A stretch of 64,000 bases of DNA from Streptomyces sp. WM4235 (GCF_001279725.1 NZ_LGDE01000112.1:157632-221631); one strand, 5' to 3'; positions 39,453-49,883 are shown, numbered from the stretch's first letter. Notes: generated from the letters alone by a model not told the origin. Translations and numbers: made by a program.

Positions 39453-40136
39453 ATGGGACATCGCGAAGATCTGCTCCGGGGGGCCAAGGAATGCCTGGTC
39501 GAGAAGGGGTTCGTGCGCACCACCGCGCGTGACATCGTCAAGGCCTCGGGCGCCAACCTGGCCTCCATCGGCTATCACTACGGCTCGAAGGACGCCCTGC
39601 TCACCCAGGCGTTCATCGAGTTGATCTCCGACTGGGGCGACGCGTTCACCGGCGGCCTCGCGGGGGAGGGCGGCTCGCTCGACCGCTTCCGTGCGGTGTG
39701 GCAGGGCGTGCACGCCCGGCACGAGGAGTCGGGCCCGATCTGGGCCGCGAGCCTGGAGGTCGCGCTGACCCGGGACGAGCTCCCGGAGCTGCGCCGACTG
39801 CTCGCGGCCTTGCAGGACGAGGGGCGCCGGGGGCTGGTCTCGATGTTCACCGGTGTGCCGGAGGACCGGCTGGAGGAGGGGGACCTGCGCACGCTGGGCA
39901 CCTTCTACCAGGCCCTGCTCAACGGGTTCATGATCCAGTGGCTCTTCGACGCCGGGAGCGCCGGCACCCCGGCCGAGCTGACCGAGGGGATGCGGCGGGC
40001 GGCGGAGCTCATGGCGAAGGGGGCGGGGGCGGGAACGCCGGGGAAGGCGGCCGCGGCGCCGGTCGACGAAGTGCCGGTCGACGGGGCGGCGGGGGAAGTG
40101 TCGCCCGACGCGCCCGACGCGGGACCCGCGGCCTGA
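39453..40136 (+). CDS. TetR-family transcriptional repressor of the MFS exporter
   Basis: 227 residues. The N-terminal TetR helix-turn-helix is clear (AKECLVEKGFVRTTARDIVKASGANLASIGYHYGSKDALLTQAF). The C-terminal ligand domain is of the common TetR_C type, ending in an Ala/Gly/Pro-rich tail. ATG 39453 is chosen; the in-frame GTG 39447 is an alternative. It is divergent from the DHA2 exporter and most likely represses it through the operator at 39376-39396, releasing DNA when it binds an exported compound. Confidence 0.9.
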   Translation: MGHREDLLRGAKECLVEKGFVRTTARDIVKASGANLASIGYHYGSKDALLTQAFIELISDWGDAFTGGLAGEGGSLDRFRAVWQGVHARHEESGPIWAASLEVALTRDELPELRRLLAALQDEGRRGLVSMFTGVPEDRLEEGDLRTLGTFYQALLNGFMIQWLFDAGSAGTPAELTEGMRRAAELMAKGAGAGTPGKAAAAPVDEVPVDGAAGEVSPDAPDAGPAA

Positions 40137-40190
40137 GCCGCGCCGCGCGCCCACGCAGTGCCCGCCGGGCGGCCGGCGAGGGGGCGCGGG

Positions 40191-41648
40191 TCAGTCGAGG
40201 CGGGCGGCCTTGAGGGACATGTGCAGCAACAGCCGGTCCTCGCCCTCGTCCAGATCGAGGCCCGTCAGTTGCTCCACCCGGCCCAACCGGTAGTACAGCG
40301 TCTGGCGGTGGATCCCCAGGGCCGCCGCCGCCCGGCCCGCCTGTCCGGCGCAGTCCAGGAACACCTCGGCGGTACGGGCCAGTTCCCGGTGCGCCGCCTC
40401 CAACAGGACCCGGGTGGAGGGGTCTTCCGCCCGCCCCGCGGCCAACGAGGCCAACAGTCGGTACGGTCCGATGGCCGACCACCGTGCCACCTGCCCGAGC
40501 CGGGGCTGCGCCGCCGCCGCCCTGGCCGCCGCCACGGCCTCGGCCCACGCGTCGGCGAGCGTGGTCAGCCCGCGCCGGGGCTCGGCGATGCCGGCGGTCG
40601 CGGCGGCGGGTCCCGCCGGCGTCGCGGGGCGGGGGAGCAGTCGGGAGGTCAGCGCCTCCACCGGCGCGACGGAGTCCGCCGAGCGGAGCCTGACCAGCAC
40701 CGCCAGAGCCGTCCGACCGGGACCCGGGTCCCCGTCGATCCCGTCCGACCCGGCGGCGCCGGCCCCGGTGGCGGAACGGTCACCCGGTCGGGCGTCGGCG
40801 CGGCCACCCGGGAGATCGGCGACCCGGCCCGAAACGCCCCGGCCCGAAGCAGGCTGCCCTGCGGCGCCCCGGCCCGAAGCGGCCCGCCCGGATGCGGTCC
40901 GGCCCGATGTGGCGCGCCCCGACGTGGTCCGGCCTGATGTGGTCCGGTCCGACGCGGTCCGGTCCGCCCCACCGCGGTCCGACCCGCCCGGGTCCGTTCC
41001 GCTCGCGCGGCCCGGTCGGGGCCACGGCACCTCGCACACCGCCGCCGCACCCGGCATCGAACCCGGGACCTCCCCGGCCCACGGGGCCACGCACACCACC
41101 GCGTGGAGCCCGTCGCCGTCCGGTCCCAGAGCCGTACGCAGCGCGGTCAGCGCCATGTCCCGCTGCCAGCCGCGATCGGCCGTGAGCGCCGCGCGGAACT
41201 CCCGCGACAGGTCCGCCCCGGCCTTGGCCTCCTCGGCGAGCAGCACTCCCATGCGCTCGGCGACCTCCATGGCGGCGGTGAGCGCCGCCGGACCGGGCCC
41301 CGCGTCGGGTCCGGACTCCGGGTCGAGGAGCCACACGTAACCCTGAACGATCCCCCGGTAGCGCACCGGCAGGCAGAGCCGACCCCGGACGACCCCGGCC
41401 TCAGGGGCGGCCGGGATGCGTACCGGACCGGTGGCGCGGGCGATGCCGAAGCCCTCGAACCAGGACCGGACGGCGGCCGTGGACTGCCTGGTCAGGATCG
41501 AGCGGGTGCGGACGGGGTCCATGGCCGTGTCGTCGTCGCCGTCGTGCGCGCCGAAGGCGATGAGGCGGAAGTCCCGGTTCTCCAGGGTCGCCGGGGCGCC
41601 GAGCAGCGCCGAGATCTCGTCCACCAGGTCCTGGTAATCGCCCTTCAC
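40191..41648 (-). CDS. PucR-family transcriptional regulator of proline catabolism (with low-complexity insert)
   Basis: 485 residues, GTG start with GGGAGA eight bases upstream. An N-terminal GAF-like/PucR sensor region ([14 protein letters not shown]...VWLLDPES) precedes the CdaR/PucR C-terminal helix-turn-helix ([21 protein letters not shown]). Between them lies a repetitive stretch (about residues 220-275) of Ser-Gly-Arg and Asp-Arg-Thr units. It is divergent from the proline dehydrogenase and P5C dehydrogenase genes, whose activator it probably is, as in other actinobacteria. Palindromes in the gap (41698-41725) are candidate sites. Confidence 0.9.
   Translation of the reverse strand: MKGDYQDLVDEISALLGAPATLENRDFRLIAFGAHDGDDDTAMDPVRTRSILTRQSTAAVRSWFEGFGIARATGPVRIPAAPEAGVVRGRLCLPVRYRGIVQGYVWLLDPESGPDAGPGPAALTAAMEVAERMGVLLAEEAKAGADLSREFRAALTADRGWQRDMALTALRTALGPDGDGLHAVVCVAPWAGEVPGSMPGAAAVCEVPWPRPGRASGTDPGGSDRGGADRTASDRTTSGRTTSGRATSGRTASGRAASGRGAAGQPASGRGVSGRVADLPGGRADARPGDRSATGAGAAGSDGIDGDPGPGRTALAVLVRLRSADSVAPVEALTSRLLPRPATPAGPAAATAGIAEPRRGLTTLADAWAEAVAAARAAAAQPRLGQVARWSAIGPYRLLASLAAGRAEDPSTRVLLEAAHRELARTAEVFLDCAGQAGRAAAALGIHRQTLYYRLGRVEQLTGLDLDEGEDRLLLHMSLKAARLD
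40815..40985. repeat. 15-bp-period coding repeat within the PucR gene
   Basis: The coding sequence repeats degenerate units such as GGTCCGGCCCGATGT, giving pentapeptide-like units xTSGR/xxSGR in the protein. The arrays are imperfect but clearly periodic over about 170 bp. This is likely an expanded linker between sensor and DNA-binding parts. Confidence 0.8.
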
Positions 41649-41697
41649 CCGGCCATTCTCCCACCCGCGGAACGGTTCTTCAGACAGATGTATGAGA

Positions 41698-41725
41698 TGT
41701 CGACAACGGATGCGTGACAGCTGTC
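41698..41725. promoter_or_regulatory. Two adjacent palindromes in the pucR-proline dehydrogenase gap
   Basis: TGTCGACA (41698-41705) and GACAGCTGTC (41716-41725) are perfect palindromes sharing the TGTCGA/GACAGC core, about 120-150 bp before the proline dehydrogenase start and 50-78 bp before the PucR start. They are candidate PucR operators. Confidence 0.4.
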
Positions 41726-41846
41726 GATGGCAGAGGATCGTGGAGATCCTTAGGTTTCACGGTGGTTTTACATGCGTTTCTCTTACGTCCACGCCATGCC
41801 GGCGCGAGATCGTGAATCTGCTTCTGCCACCCGTTGGAGGTGCCCC

Positions 41847-42773
41847 GTGCTGGGTCCCGCGATCCTCGCCGCTTCCCGCAGCGACAAACTGCGCCGAATC
41901 GTCTCCGCCGCCCCGGTGACCAAGCCCGTGGTGAACCGGTTCATCCCCGGTGAGACGGTCGGCCAGGTCATCCCGATCGTCGAGGACCTCACGCGCAAGG
42001 GTCTCGAAGTCACCCTCGACGTGGTCGGCGAGGACATCACCGCCGTGGAGCAGTCCCACGCCGCGCGCGACGCCTACCTCGAACTGATCGAGCGGCTGGC
42101 CGAGCTGGGTCTGGGCGAGACGGTCGAGATGTCGGTGAAGCTCTCGATGTTCGGCCAGGCCCTCGAAGGCGGCCACGAGCTGGCCCTCGCCAACGTGCGC
42201 CCGGTCGTCGAGGCCGCAGCGGCCATCGGCACCACCGTCACCCTGGACGCCGAGGACCACACCACCCTCGACTCGATGTTCGCGATCCACGAGGAACTGC
42301 GCCGGGACTTCCCGCAGACCGGCTGCGTGATCCAGGCCTACCTCTTCCGCACCGAGGCCGACGCCCACAGGCTCGCCGAGGCCGGCAGCCGCGTCCGGAT
42401 CGTGAAGGGCGCCTACAAGGAGCCCGCCGAGGTCGCCTACCAGGACAAGGCCGAGATCGACAAGGCGTACGTCCGCATCATGCGCATCCTGATGGAGGGC
42501 GAGGGGTACCCGATGATCGGGTCCCACGACCCGCGCCTGATCGCCATCGCCCAGGAACTGGCCCGCAAGGCCGGCCGCAAGCCCGACGAGTACGAGTTCC
42601 AGATGCTGTACGGGATCCGCAGCGACGAGCACCTGCGGCTGGCCGCCGAGGGACACCGGATGCGCGTCTACACCGCGTACGGGACCGACTGGTACGGCTA
42701 CTTCATGCGCCGCCTCGCGGAGAAGCCGGCCAACCTCCTCTTCTTCCTCCGCTCGATGATCACCAAGAACTAG
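41847..42773 (+). CDS. Proline dehydrogenase (monofunctional)
   Basis: 308 residues, GTG start with GGAGG six bases upstream. FAD-dependent oxidation of proline to pyrroline-5-carboxylate. The beta/alpha-barrel signatures are present: SVKLSMFGQAL, DAEDHTTLDSMF, QAYLFRTEAD, RIVKGAYKEP and the C-terminal YGIRSDEHLRLAAEGHRMRVYTAYG. Its length fits monofunctional PRODHs of actinobacteria. It forms an operon with the P5C dehydrogenase gene 44 bp downstream and is divergent from the PucR regulator. Confidence 0.95.
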   Translation: MLGPAILAASRSDKLRRIVSAAPVTKPVVNRFIPGETVGQVIPIVEDLTRKGLEVTLDVVGEDITAVEQSHAARDAYLELIERLAELGLGETVEMSVKLSMFGQALEGGHELALANVRPVVEAAAAIGTTVTLDAEDHTTLDSMFAIHEELRRDFPQTGCVIQAYLFRTEADAHRLAEAGSRVRIVKGAYKEPAEVAYQDKAEIDKAYVRIMRILMEGEGYPMIGSHDPRLIAIAQELARKAGRKPDEYEFQMLYGIRSDEHLRLAAEGHRMRVYTAYGTDWYGYFMRRLAEKPANLLFFLRSMITKN

Positions 42774-42817
42774 GTCCAGAACCAGGTTCAGAACTAGCTC
42801 AAGGAGTTGCCAGACCC

Positions 42818-44449
<1,632 letters not shown>

Positions 44450-44469
44450 CCTCCCTGCCCTGCCGAACC

Positions 44470-44510
44470 CCGCCCCCGCTCCGGTACCCCCAAGTCCGGA
44501 GCGGGGGCGG
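44470..44510. terminator. Terminator between pruA and the convergent nitroreductase gene
   Basis: CCGCCCCCGCTCCGG (44470-44484) and CCGGAGCGGGGGCGG (44496-44510) form a perfect 15-bp stem with an 11-base loop. Confidence 0.85.
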
Positions 44511-44529
44511 TCCAGGTTCCGGGACGGTC

Positions 44530-45231
44530 TCAGACCTCGACGATGACCTGGTCCAGGGACTTGCGCAGCAGGTCGGGAACCTCGCAGTCGTCGGCCGGGT
44601 AGCCGACGGGGATGACCGCGAAGGCCTTCTCGTTCTCCGGACGGTTCAGGACGTGGCTCAGGAACCGCATCGGGCTCGGTGTGTGGATCAACGCGGCGAG
44701 CCCGCTCAGGTGGAGGGCGGACAGGAGCATGCCGACGGCGATGCCGACCGACTCGTCCACGTAGTAGTGCTTGCGCTTCGTGCCGTCGGGCCCCAGCCAG
44801 TACCGCTGCTGGAAGACCACGATCAGGGCCGGAGCGTCGGTCAGGTGGGTCTTGACCGCGTCGGTGCCGAGGGGACGCAGCGCGGCGAGCCATTCGTCGC
44901 CGAGCCGGCCGTCGTAGGAGATCTGCTCCTCCTGCTCGGCCGCGGCGCGGATCTGCTGACGGATCTCGGGATCCTTGACCAGGACGAACGTCCAGGGCTG
45001 CTGGTGTGCCCCGGACGGGGCCGTCGCGGCGCAGGCGACGGCGTCCCGCACGACCTGCTCGGGCACCGGGTCGGGGGAGAAGTGGCGGACGGTGCGCCGC
45101 TCGTCCATCCGCGCCCGCAACTCGGCCGCGCGCGCGAGGGATTCCGGGCCCGGCATGCGCGCGGGCCGGTACGGGACGGGCCGATGGGGACGGCCATGGG
45201 TGGGGGTCCACTGCTGAGTCTCAGGCGACAT
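44530..45231 (-). CDS. Nitroreductase-family FMN enzyme
   Basis: 233 residues. The FMN-binding RRTVRHFSPDPVPEQVV segment and the APSGAHQQPWTFVLV motif are those of nitroreductase-like flavoenzymes, with a conserved C-terminal IPVGYPADDCEVPDLLRK. Members related to this type include iodotyrosine deiodinase-like and BluB-like proteins; the present substrate is unknown. It is divergent from the tyrosine phosphatase gene with an 87-bp gap. Confidence 0.88.
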   Translation of the reverse strand: MSPETQQWTPTHGRPHRPVPYRPARMPGPESLARAAELRARMDERRTVRHFSPDPVPEQVVRDAVACAATAPSGAHQQPWTFVLVKDPEIRQQIRAAAEQEEQISYDGRLGDEWLAALRPLGTDAVKTHLTDAPALIVVFQQRYWLGPDGTKRKHYYVDESVGIAVGMLLSALHLSGLAALIHTPSPMRFLSHVLNRPENEKAFAVIPVGYPADDCEVPDLLRKSLDQVIVEV

Positions 45232-45318
45232 GGGCAGATCTTCACGCGCGGAACCGATCCCCGCCAGATCCGCGTCATGAGCATCTGTCCGATGTGTACT
45301 GACAGGGGGGCTATGAAC

Positions 45319-46044
45319 ATGGCAGGGGCCGGACGATTTCTCGAGTGGGACGGGTGTTTCAACGCGCGTGACCTGGGGGGCGTGGGGCAGGTCGCGCCGG
45401 GGGCGGCCGTGCGCGCGGACCGCCTCGACCGGCTCACCGAACGGGGCTGGACCACCCTGGTCGCCCATGGCGTGCGGACCGTCGTCGACCTGCGCAACGA
45501 CGACGAGGTGGAGGTGGACCGCGCGCCCCGCCCGGACCTCCTGACCACGGTGCGGATACCCCTGGACGGGCTGGAGCACCGGGACTTCTGGGACGTCTGG
45601 TGGGGGACCCCGGGATTCGGCACCCCCGCGTATTTCCAGCCTTTCCTGGAGCGTTTCCCCGACCGCGTCGCCGCCGTGGCCCGGACGATCGCCGACGCCC
45701 CGCCCGGCGGGGTCGCCTTCCACTGCGGTCTGGGCCGGGACCGCACCGGGATCATCGCCCTCGTCCTGCTCCGGCTCGCCGGGGCGAGCCCGCGGGAGAT
45801 CGCCACCGACCACGGGCTGAGCGAGTCCCGGGTGAAGGCCGGGTACGCCGCGCAGGGCCGACCGTACGACGGCGCGGAGATCGAGACGTACGTCGCCGGG
45901 CTCGGCACGACCGTCCACGCACTGGCCCGGCAGGCCGCCGAACGGTTGGACGCACGGGCCTACCTGCTCGACGCCGGCCTCGACACGGGCACGCTGGAAA
46001 GGCTCGCCGGCCGGCTCCGGGGCGTTGGTACCGTCGCCGGATGA
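45319..46044 (+). CDS. Tyrosine-protein phosphatase, Y_phosphatase3 type
   Basis: 241 residues. The catalytic P-loop HCGLGRDRTG (Cys and Arg of the C-x5-R motif) is intact, preceded by the family opening FNARDLGG and VVDLRNDDEV. These are low-molecular PTP/LipA-like phosphatases of actinobacteria acting on phosphotyrosine or phospholipids. ATG 45319 is preferred because AGGGGGG lies eight bases upstream; ATG 45313 and 45277 are alternatives. The stop overlaps the start of the acetyltransferase gene by four bases (ATGA). Confidence 0.88.
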   Translation: MAGAGRFLEWDGCFNARDLGGVGQVAPGAAVRADRLDRLTERGWTTLVAHGVRTVVDLRNDDEVEVDRAPRPDLLTTVRIPLDGLEHRDFWDVWWGTPGFGTPAYFQPFLERFPDRVAAVARTIADAPPGGVAFHCGLGRDRTGIIALVLLRLAGASPREIATDHGLSESRVKAGYAAQGRPYDGAEIETYVAGLGTTVHALARQAAERLDARAYLLDAGLDTGTLERLAGRLRGVGTVAG

Positions 46045-46595
46045 CGGCGAACACGAGCGGTGACATCCTGCTGCGGCACACCTGCGAGCTGGGCACGGCG
46101 GAGTTCGGCGAGATCCGCGCCCTGCTGGACGACGCGTTCGACGGGGACTTCGCCGACGAGGACTTCGAGCACGCGCTCGGCGGGATGCACGCCCTGGTGC
46201 GGGAGGACGGCGTGCCGATCGCGCACGGCAGCGTGGTGCAACGCCGGGTCGTGCACGCCGGTCGGGCCCTGCGGACCGGGTACGTCGAGGCGGTGGCCGT
46301 CCGCTCCGACCGGCGCCGGCGCGGTCTCGCCGGGCGGGTCATGGCCGAACTGGAGGGTGTGATCGGGCGGGCCTACGAGCTGGGCGCGCTGTCCGCCTCA
46401 GAGGACGGCGCCGCCCTGTACGCGGGGCGCGGCTGGCGGGTGTGGGGCGGACGGATCGGGGTGCTGGGCCCGGCCGGGCCGGAGCGACTCGCGGAGGAGG
46501 AGGGTTCCACCTACCTCTGGGCACCGCCCGGCGGGGCCCTGTTGGACCCCACCGGGCGGCTCGACTTCGACTGGCGCGACGGGGACGTGCTCTAG
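46041..46595 (+). CDS. AAC(2')-I-like aminoglycoside 2'-N-acetyltransferase
   Basis: 184 residues, close to the 181 of mycobacterial AAC(2')-Ic. It shares many family-specific stretches as I recall them: DFEHALGGMHALV, QRRVVHAGRALRTGYVEAVAV, GRAYELGALSASEDGAALYAGRGWRVW, and a C-terminal DWRDGDV. The acetyl-CoA motif RSDRRRRGLAGRVM fits the GNAT fold. It would acetylate the 2'-amino group of aminoglycosides, or a housekeeping substrate as suggested for the mycobacterial enzymes. It is translationally coupled to the phosphatase gene and is convergent with the phospholipase gene only 26 bp away. Confidence 0.85.
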   Translation: MTANTSGDILLRHTCELGTAEFGEIRALLDDAFDGDFADEDFEHALGGMHALVREDGVPIAHGSVVQRRVVHAGRALRTGYVEAVAVRSDRRRRGLAGRVMAELEGVIGRAYELGALSASEDGAALYAGRGWRVWGGRIGVLGPAGPERLAEEEGSTYLWAPPGGALLDPTGRLDFDWRDGDVL

Positions 46596-46621
46596 GGGGT
46601 GTCGGTGCGGGCGCGTGCCGC

Positions 46622-48649
46622 TCAGCCCGAGACGCTCGGCGCCCCGTACTCGACGTGGCCCGTGTAGCGGCGCGACCAGGTGCCGTCGGAGTCGGCCAGG
46701 ATCGTGAAGTCGTACCAACCGCCGTTGTAGGCGACGGCGTTGAAGAAGTCCTCGCGGGAGGAGTTCGCGGGGACCTTGTACGTCCACGGGCCGTCCGTGC
46801 GGTACGCGTCGGAACGGATCGTGAAGGTGACCGCCGCCGCGGAGGTGTTGGTCATCTTGAAGTACACGGCGGTCTTGCCCGTGCCCGGCTCCACCGCGAA
46901 GCGCGCCGCGACCTCGATCGCCCCGCCCGCCTTGGAGGCGTCGCCGATGAAACGGCGCAGGAAACGGTTCGGCCCGTGCATCGAGATGTCGTACTTGCCG
47001 GAGCCGCTGCCGAGGCCGACGCTGAAGTAGTCCGTCGAGGTGGTGCCCGGGTCCACCGTGTACTGCCAGGGCGTCGTGTCCCGGTGCTGGTGCGGGTGGA
47101 TCGAGAAGTGCGCGGGCCGCTTCGCGTGCGCGCCCTGGTTGGACATCGAGAACCAGGCCAGGATCTTCCCGGCGGCCCCGAACTCGAAGCGGTCCAGGTT
47201 GCCGTTCACCTGGTACGGCAGGGCGCGCGCCGGGCGGGTGCCGGGCTCCTGCGTCGGGAGCGCGTTGTTCTGCGGGGCGGGGTTGGGCAGCGGGGCGCAG
47301 GTGGCCTGGCCGATGACCTTCGCGGTCGAGGGCAGGCCGGCGGGAACGCCGTGGACGGGGCGCGCGAAGTCGAAGACGCCGGTCAGGTCACCCACCACCC
47401 TGCGGCGCCAGGCGCTGATGTTCGGACAGGTGGCGGGCGTGCCGAGGGCCGTCGTCCAGGTCTCCATGAACCGCAGGACGGAGGTGTGGTCGAAGACCTC
47501 GGAGCTGACCCAGCCGCCGCGGGTCCACGGGGACATCACGAGCATCGGGACGCGGAAGCCGAGCCCGATCGGGAGGCCGTCGAGGTACTCGTCGGGTGTG
47601 CCGGGCGGAGCGACGGGCGGCGGCACGTGGTCGAAGAACCCGTCGTTCTCGTCGTAGTTGAGGAAGAGGACGGTGGAGTCGAAGACCTCCGGGTTCGCGG
47701 CCAGCGCCCGGTAGACCAGGTCCACGAAGTGCGCTCCGTCCCCGGGCGGCGCGTACGGGTGCTCGGAGAAGGCCTCGCTCGCCACGACCCAGGACACCTG
47801 CGGGAGGGTCCCGGCGACGACGTCGGCGCGGATCGCGGCCGCGATGTCGTCCGGGGTGGAGCCGGTGACCCTGGGGACGGAGCCCATGCCGCGGTCCCAC
47901 AGCGGGTCGCCGGGGGCCGCGCCGGTGAACTTCCCGAAGTAGGCCAGGCCGTTGTCCCCGTAGTTGTCCTGGGCGTTCTGGTAGACCTTCCAGCTCATCC
48001 CGGCCCGCTGGAGCGCCTCCGCGTACGTCTCCCAGGTCAGCCCGGACTCGTCGCCGCCGTCCTTGCTGCTCGCGTCGACCTTGCCGCTCCACAGGAAGGT
48101 GCGGTTGGGGCCGGTGGCGCTGAGGGCCGAGCAGAAGTACGCGTCGCAGATCGTGTAGTGGTCGGCGAGCCCGTAGTGGAAGGGGATGTCGCCCCGGTCG
48201 AGGTGGCCGAGGGTGCGGGTGTTGCCGACACCGATGACGAAGTTGTCCATCCGGCCCTTGTTCCAGGCCGCGTGCTGCGAGGTCCAACTGTGCGGGAGGT
48301 CGCCGGTGCACTGCGCGAGGGTCGCGCCGTCCACCCCGCCCGCCGGCGGGGTGGCGCTGAGTTTCCACGGGTACTGGCGACCGCCCCAGTTCGGCTGGTT
48401 GAACATGCCCCAGCCGCCCGGGAGGTTGCCGGCGGCGCGGTCGCCGAAGCCGCGGACGCCCTTCAGCCTGCCGAAGTAGTGGTCGAAGCTGCGGTTCTCC
48501 TGCATGAGGATCACCACGTGCTTGACGTCGGTGATCGTGCCGGTCGCGGCGGCCGCGGCCGCCGAGGTCGGGGTGACCGCGGGCAGGCCGGCGCCCGCCA
48601 CCAGTCCGGCGCCGATTCCCACGAAACCCCTGCGGCTGATCGGTGTCAC
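46622..48649 (-). CDS. Phosphocholine-type phospholipase C, Tat-exported
   Basis: 675 residues. The N-terminus SRRGFVGIGAGLVAGAGLP is a Tat signal (twin Arg near residues 6-7), with cleavage after an Ala-rich region. The phosphoesterase domain opens VKHVVILMQENRSFDHYFG, the hallmark of the non-haemolytic/haemolytic PLC and acid phosphatase AcpA superfamily, and contains FLNYDENDGFFDHVPPP. The C-terminal part has two repeats of the bacterial PLC C-terminal domain (DUF756). It hydrolyses phosphatidylcholine-like lipids to gain phosphate. A PHO-box-like element is upstream. Confidence 0.92.
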   Translation of the reverse strand: MTPISRRGFVGIGAGLVAGAGLPAVTPTSAAAAAATGTITDVKHVVILMQENRSFDHYFGRLKGVRGFGDRAAGNLPGGWGMFNQPNWGGRQYPWKLSATPPAGGVDGATLAQCTGDLPHSWTSQHAAWNKGRMDNFVIGVGNTRTLGHLDRGDIPFHYGLADHYTICDAYFCSALSATGPNRTFLWSGKVDASSKDGGDESGLTWETYAEALQRAGMSWKVYQNAQDNYGDNGLAYFGKFTGAAPGDPLWDRGMGSVPRVTGSTPDDIAAAIRADVVAGTLPQVSWVVASEAFSEHPYAPPGDGAHFVDLVYRALAANPEVFDSTVLFLNYDENDGFFDHVPPPVAPPGTPDEYLDGLPIGLGFRVPMLVMSPWTRGGWVSSEVFDHTSVLRFMETWTTALGTPATCPNISAWRRRVVGDLTGVFDFARPVHGVPAGLPSTAKVIGQATCAPLPNPAPQNNALPTQEPGTRPARALPYQVNGNLDRFEFGAAGKILAWFSMSNQGAHAKRPAHFSIHPHQHRDTTPWQYTVDPGTTSTDYFSVGLGSGSGKYDISMHGPNRFLRRFIGDASKAGGAIEVAARFAVEPGTGKTAVYFKMTNTSAAAVTFTIRSDAYRTDGPWTYKVPANSSREDFFNAVAYNGGWYDFTILADSDGTWSRRYTGHVEYGAPSVSG

Positions 48650-48730
48650 TGACTGCTCGCCTCCAACTCACGTGCCCCGTCGGCACATTGAGCGCAAGGG
48701 TGGCCGGACCCGCGTCAAAGGTCTACATCC

Positions 48731-48752
48731 GTGCGGTAAGAGTTCGGTGAAC
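48731..48752 (-). promoter_or_regulatory. Candidate PHO box (PhoP direct repeats) for the phospholipase C gene
   Basis: Read on the minus strand, GTTCACCGAAC is followed by TCTTACCGCAC, two 11-base units close to the PhoP direct-repeat unit of Streptomyces (G-T-T-C-A-C-C core). The first unit fits well, the second weakly. The element is about 80-100 bp before the phospholipase start. Phosphate-scavenging phospholipases are typical PhoP targets. Confidence 0.42.
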
Positions 48753-48768
48753 TTCCGGGTGGCTGGAA

Positions 48769-49782
48769 TCAGTCACCCGACCGGACCAGCATCTTGCCCA
48801 GATTGTCCCCGCGCAGCATCCCCAGGAAAGCGTCCACCATCCGGTCGATGCCCTGCACAACGGTGGTGTCGGTGCTCACCCGGCCGCTGCGCAGATGCGG
48901 GACCAGGAAGTCCTCCAACTCCTCCTGAAGATTGGTGTGATTGCGAACCAATACCCCTTCCAGGCGCAGCGACTTGTGTACGACCTCGAAGAGATTGCGG
49001 GGAGCGGCGGGCGACCGGTCGCCGTTGTACATCGAGATCGCCCCGACCCACGCGATCCGCCCGTACTCGCGCAGCGCGCCGATCGCACCCTCCAGGTGGT
49101 CGCCGCCCACGTTGTCCACGTACACGTCGATCCCGTCCGGGGCCGCCTTCGCCAACTGCTCGCCGATCGGGCCGTCGTGGTGGTCGAAGGCCGCGTCGAA
49201 ACCCAGCACCTCGGTGAGCCGGCGCACCTTGGCGGGCGAACCCGCGCTGCCCACGATCCGGCGGGCGCCGAGCAGTCGGGCGATGTGCCCGGTCGCGGTG
49301 CCGACCCCGCCCGCCGCCGCGGACACGAACAGGTCCTCCCCCTCGCGCAGGGCGGCGGTGCGGGTCAGCGCCGCGTACGCGGTCAGTCCGGTGCCGCCGA
49401 GGATGCTCAGGTACGCCTCCAGCGGGACGCCCTCGTGGCCGCGCAGCGTACGGGTGCCGTCCACACCGAGGGTGACGAGGGCGTGCGTGCGCCAGCCCGC
49501 CCGGTGGAAGACCAGGTCGCCCTCGGCCAGCCCGGGATCCCGCGAGGCGATCACCCGACCCACCGCACGGCCCTCCAGCGGGGCGTTCAACTCGAAGCCG
49601 CCCTCCCCGCCGTCCATCAGGCCCCGGTGGTACGGGTCCACCGAGAGCAGCAGGTTCTCCACCAGGGCGGTGCCGGGGGAGGGGGAAGGGACGGGACCCC
49701 GCGCGAGGGTGAACGCGGCGGCCGTGGGGAAGCCGGTGGGGCGGGCGATCTGATGGACGGCGACGGCCGTGTCGGTGGTCAT
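48769..49782 (-). CDS. Medium-chain (zinc-free) NADP-dependent oxidoreductase
   Basis: 337 residues. It belongs to the leukotriene B4 dehydrogenase / prostaglandin reductase / CurA group of MDR enzymes: VENLLLSVDPYHRGLM at the N-terminus, SAAAGGVGTATGHIARLLGARRIVGSAGS as the nucleotide site, and DVYVDNVGGDHLEGA. No zinc ligands are seen. It probably reduces the double bond of alpha,beta-unsaturated ketones with NADPH. It is divergent from a LysR gene and probably controlled by it. The start is ATG 49782. Confidence 0.92.
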   Translation of the reverse strand: MTTDTAVAVHQIARPTGFPTAAAFTLARGPVPSPSPGTALVENLLLSVDPYHRGLMDGGEGGFELNAPLEGRAVGRVIASRDPGLAEGDLVFHRAGWRTHALVTLGVDGTRTLRGHEGVPLEAYLSILGGTGLTAYAALTRTAALREGEDLFVSAAAGGVGTATGHIARLLGARRIVGSAGSPAKVRRLTEVLGFDAAFDHHDGPIGEQLAKAAPDGIDVYVDNVGGDHLEGAIGALREYGRIAWVGAISMYNGDRSPAAPRNLFEVVHKSLRLEGVLVRNHTNLQEELEDFLVPHLRSGRVSTDTTVVQGIDRMVDAFLGMLRGDNLGKMLVRSGD

Positions 49783-49829
49783 GACGATCACGCTAGGAAG
49801 GAATCCCGGGCCCGGGCAGGGGGTTGCGC

Positions 49830-49852
49830 TCATGGAAGGCGCACATCCATGA
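49830..49852. promoter_or_regulatory. LysR-type operator candidate
   Basis: TCATGGA and TCCATGA are perfect inverted arms separated by nine bases, centred between the divergent oxidoreductase and LysR genes. The octamer GCGCTCAT occurs twice in the same gap (49826-49833 and 49856-49863). Symmetry and position fit a LysR-type binding region. Confidence 0.6.
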
Positions 49853-49883
49853 ATGGCGCTCATACGACGAGGTGGGAGCACCC

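Noticed and set aside
45277..45318. Earlier starts for the tyrosine phosphatase (ATG 45277 and 45313)
   Set aside because: The ribosome site AGGGGGG is best spaced for ATG 45319.
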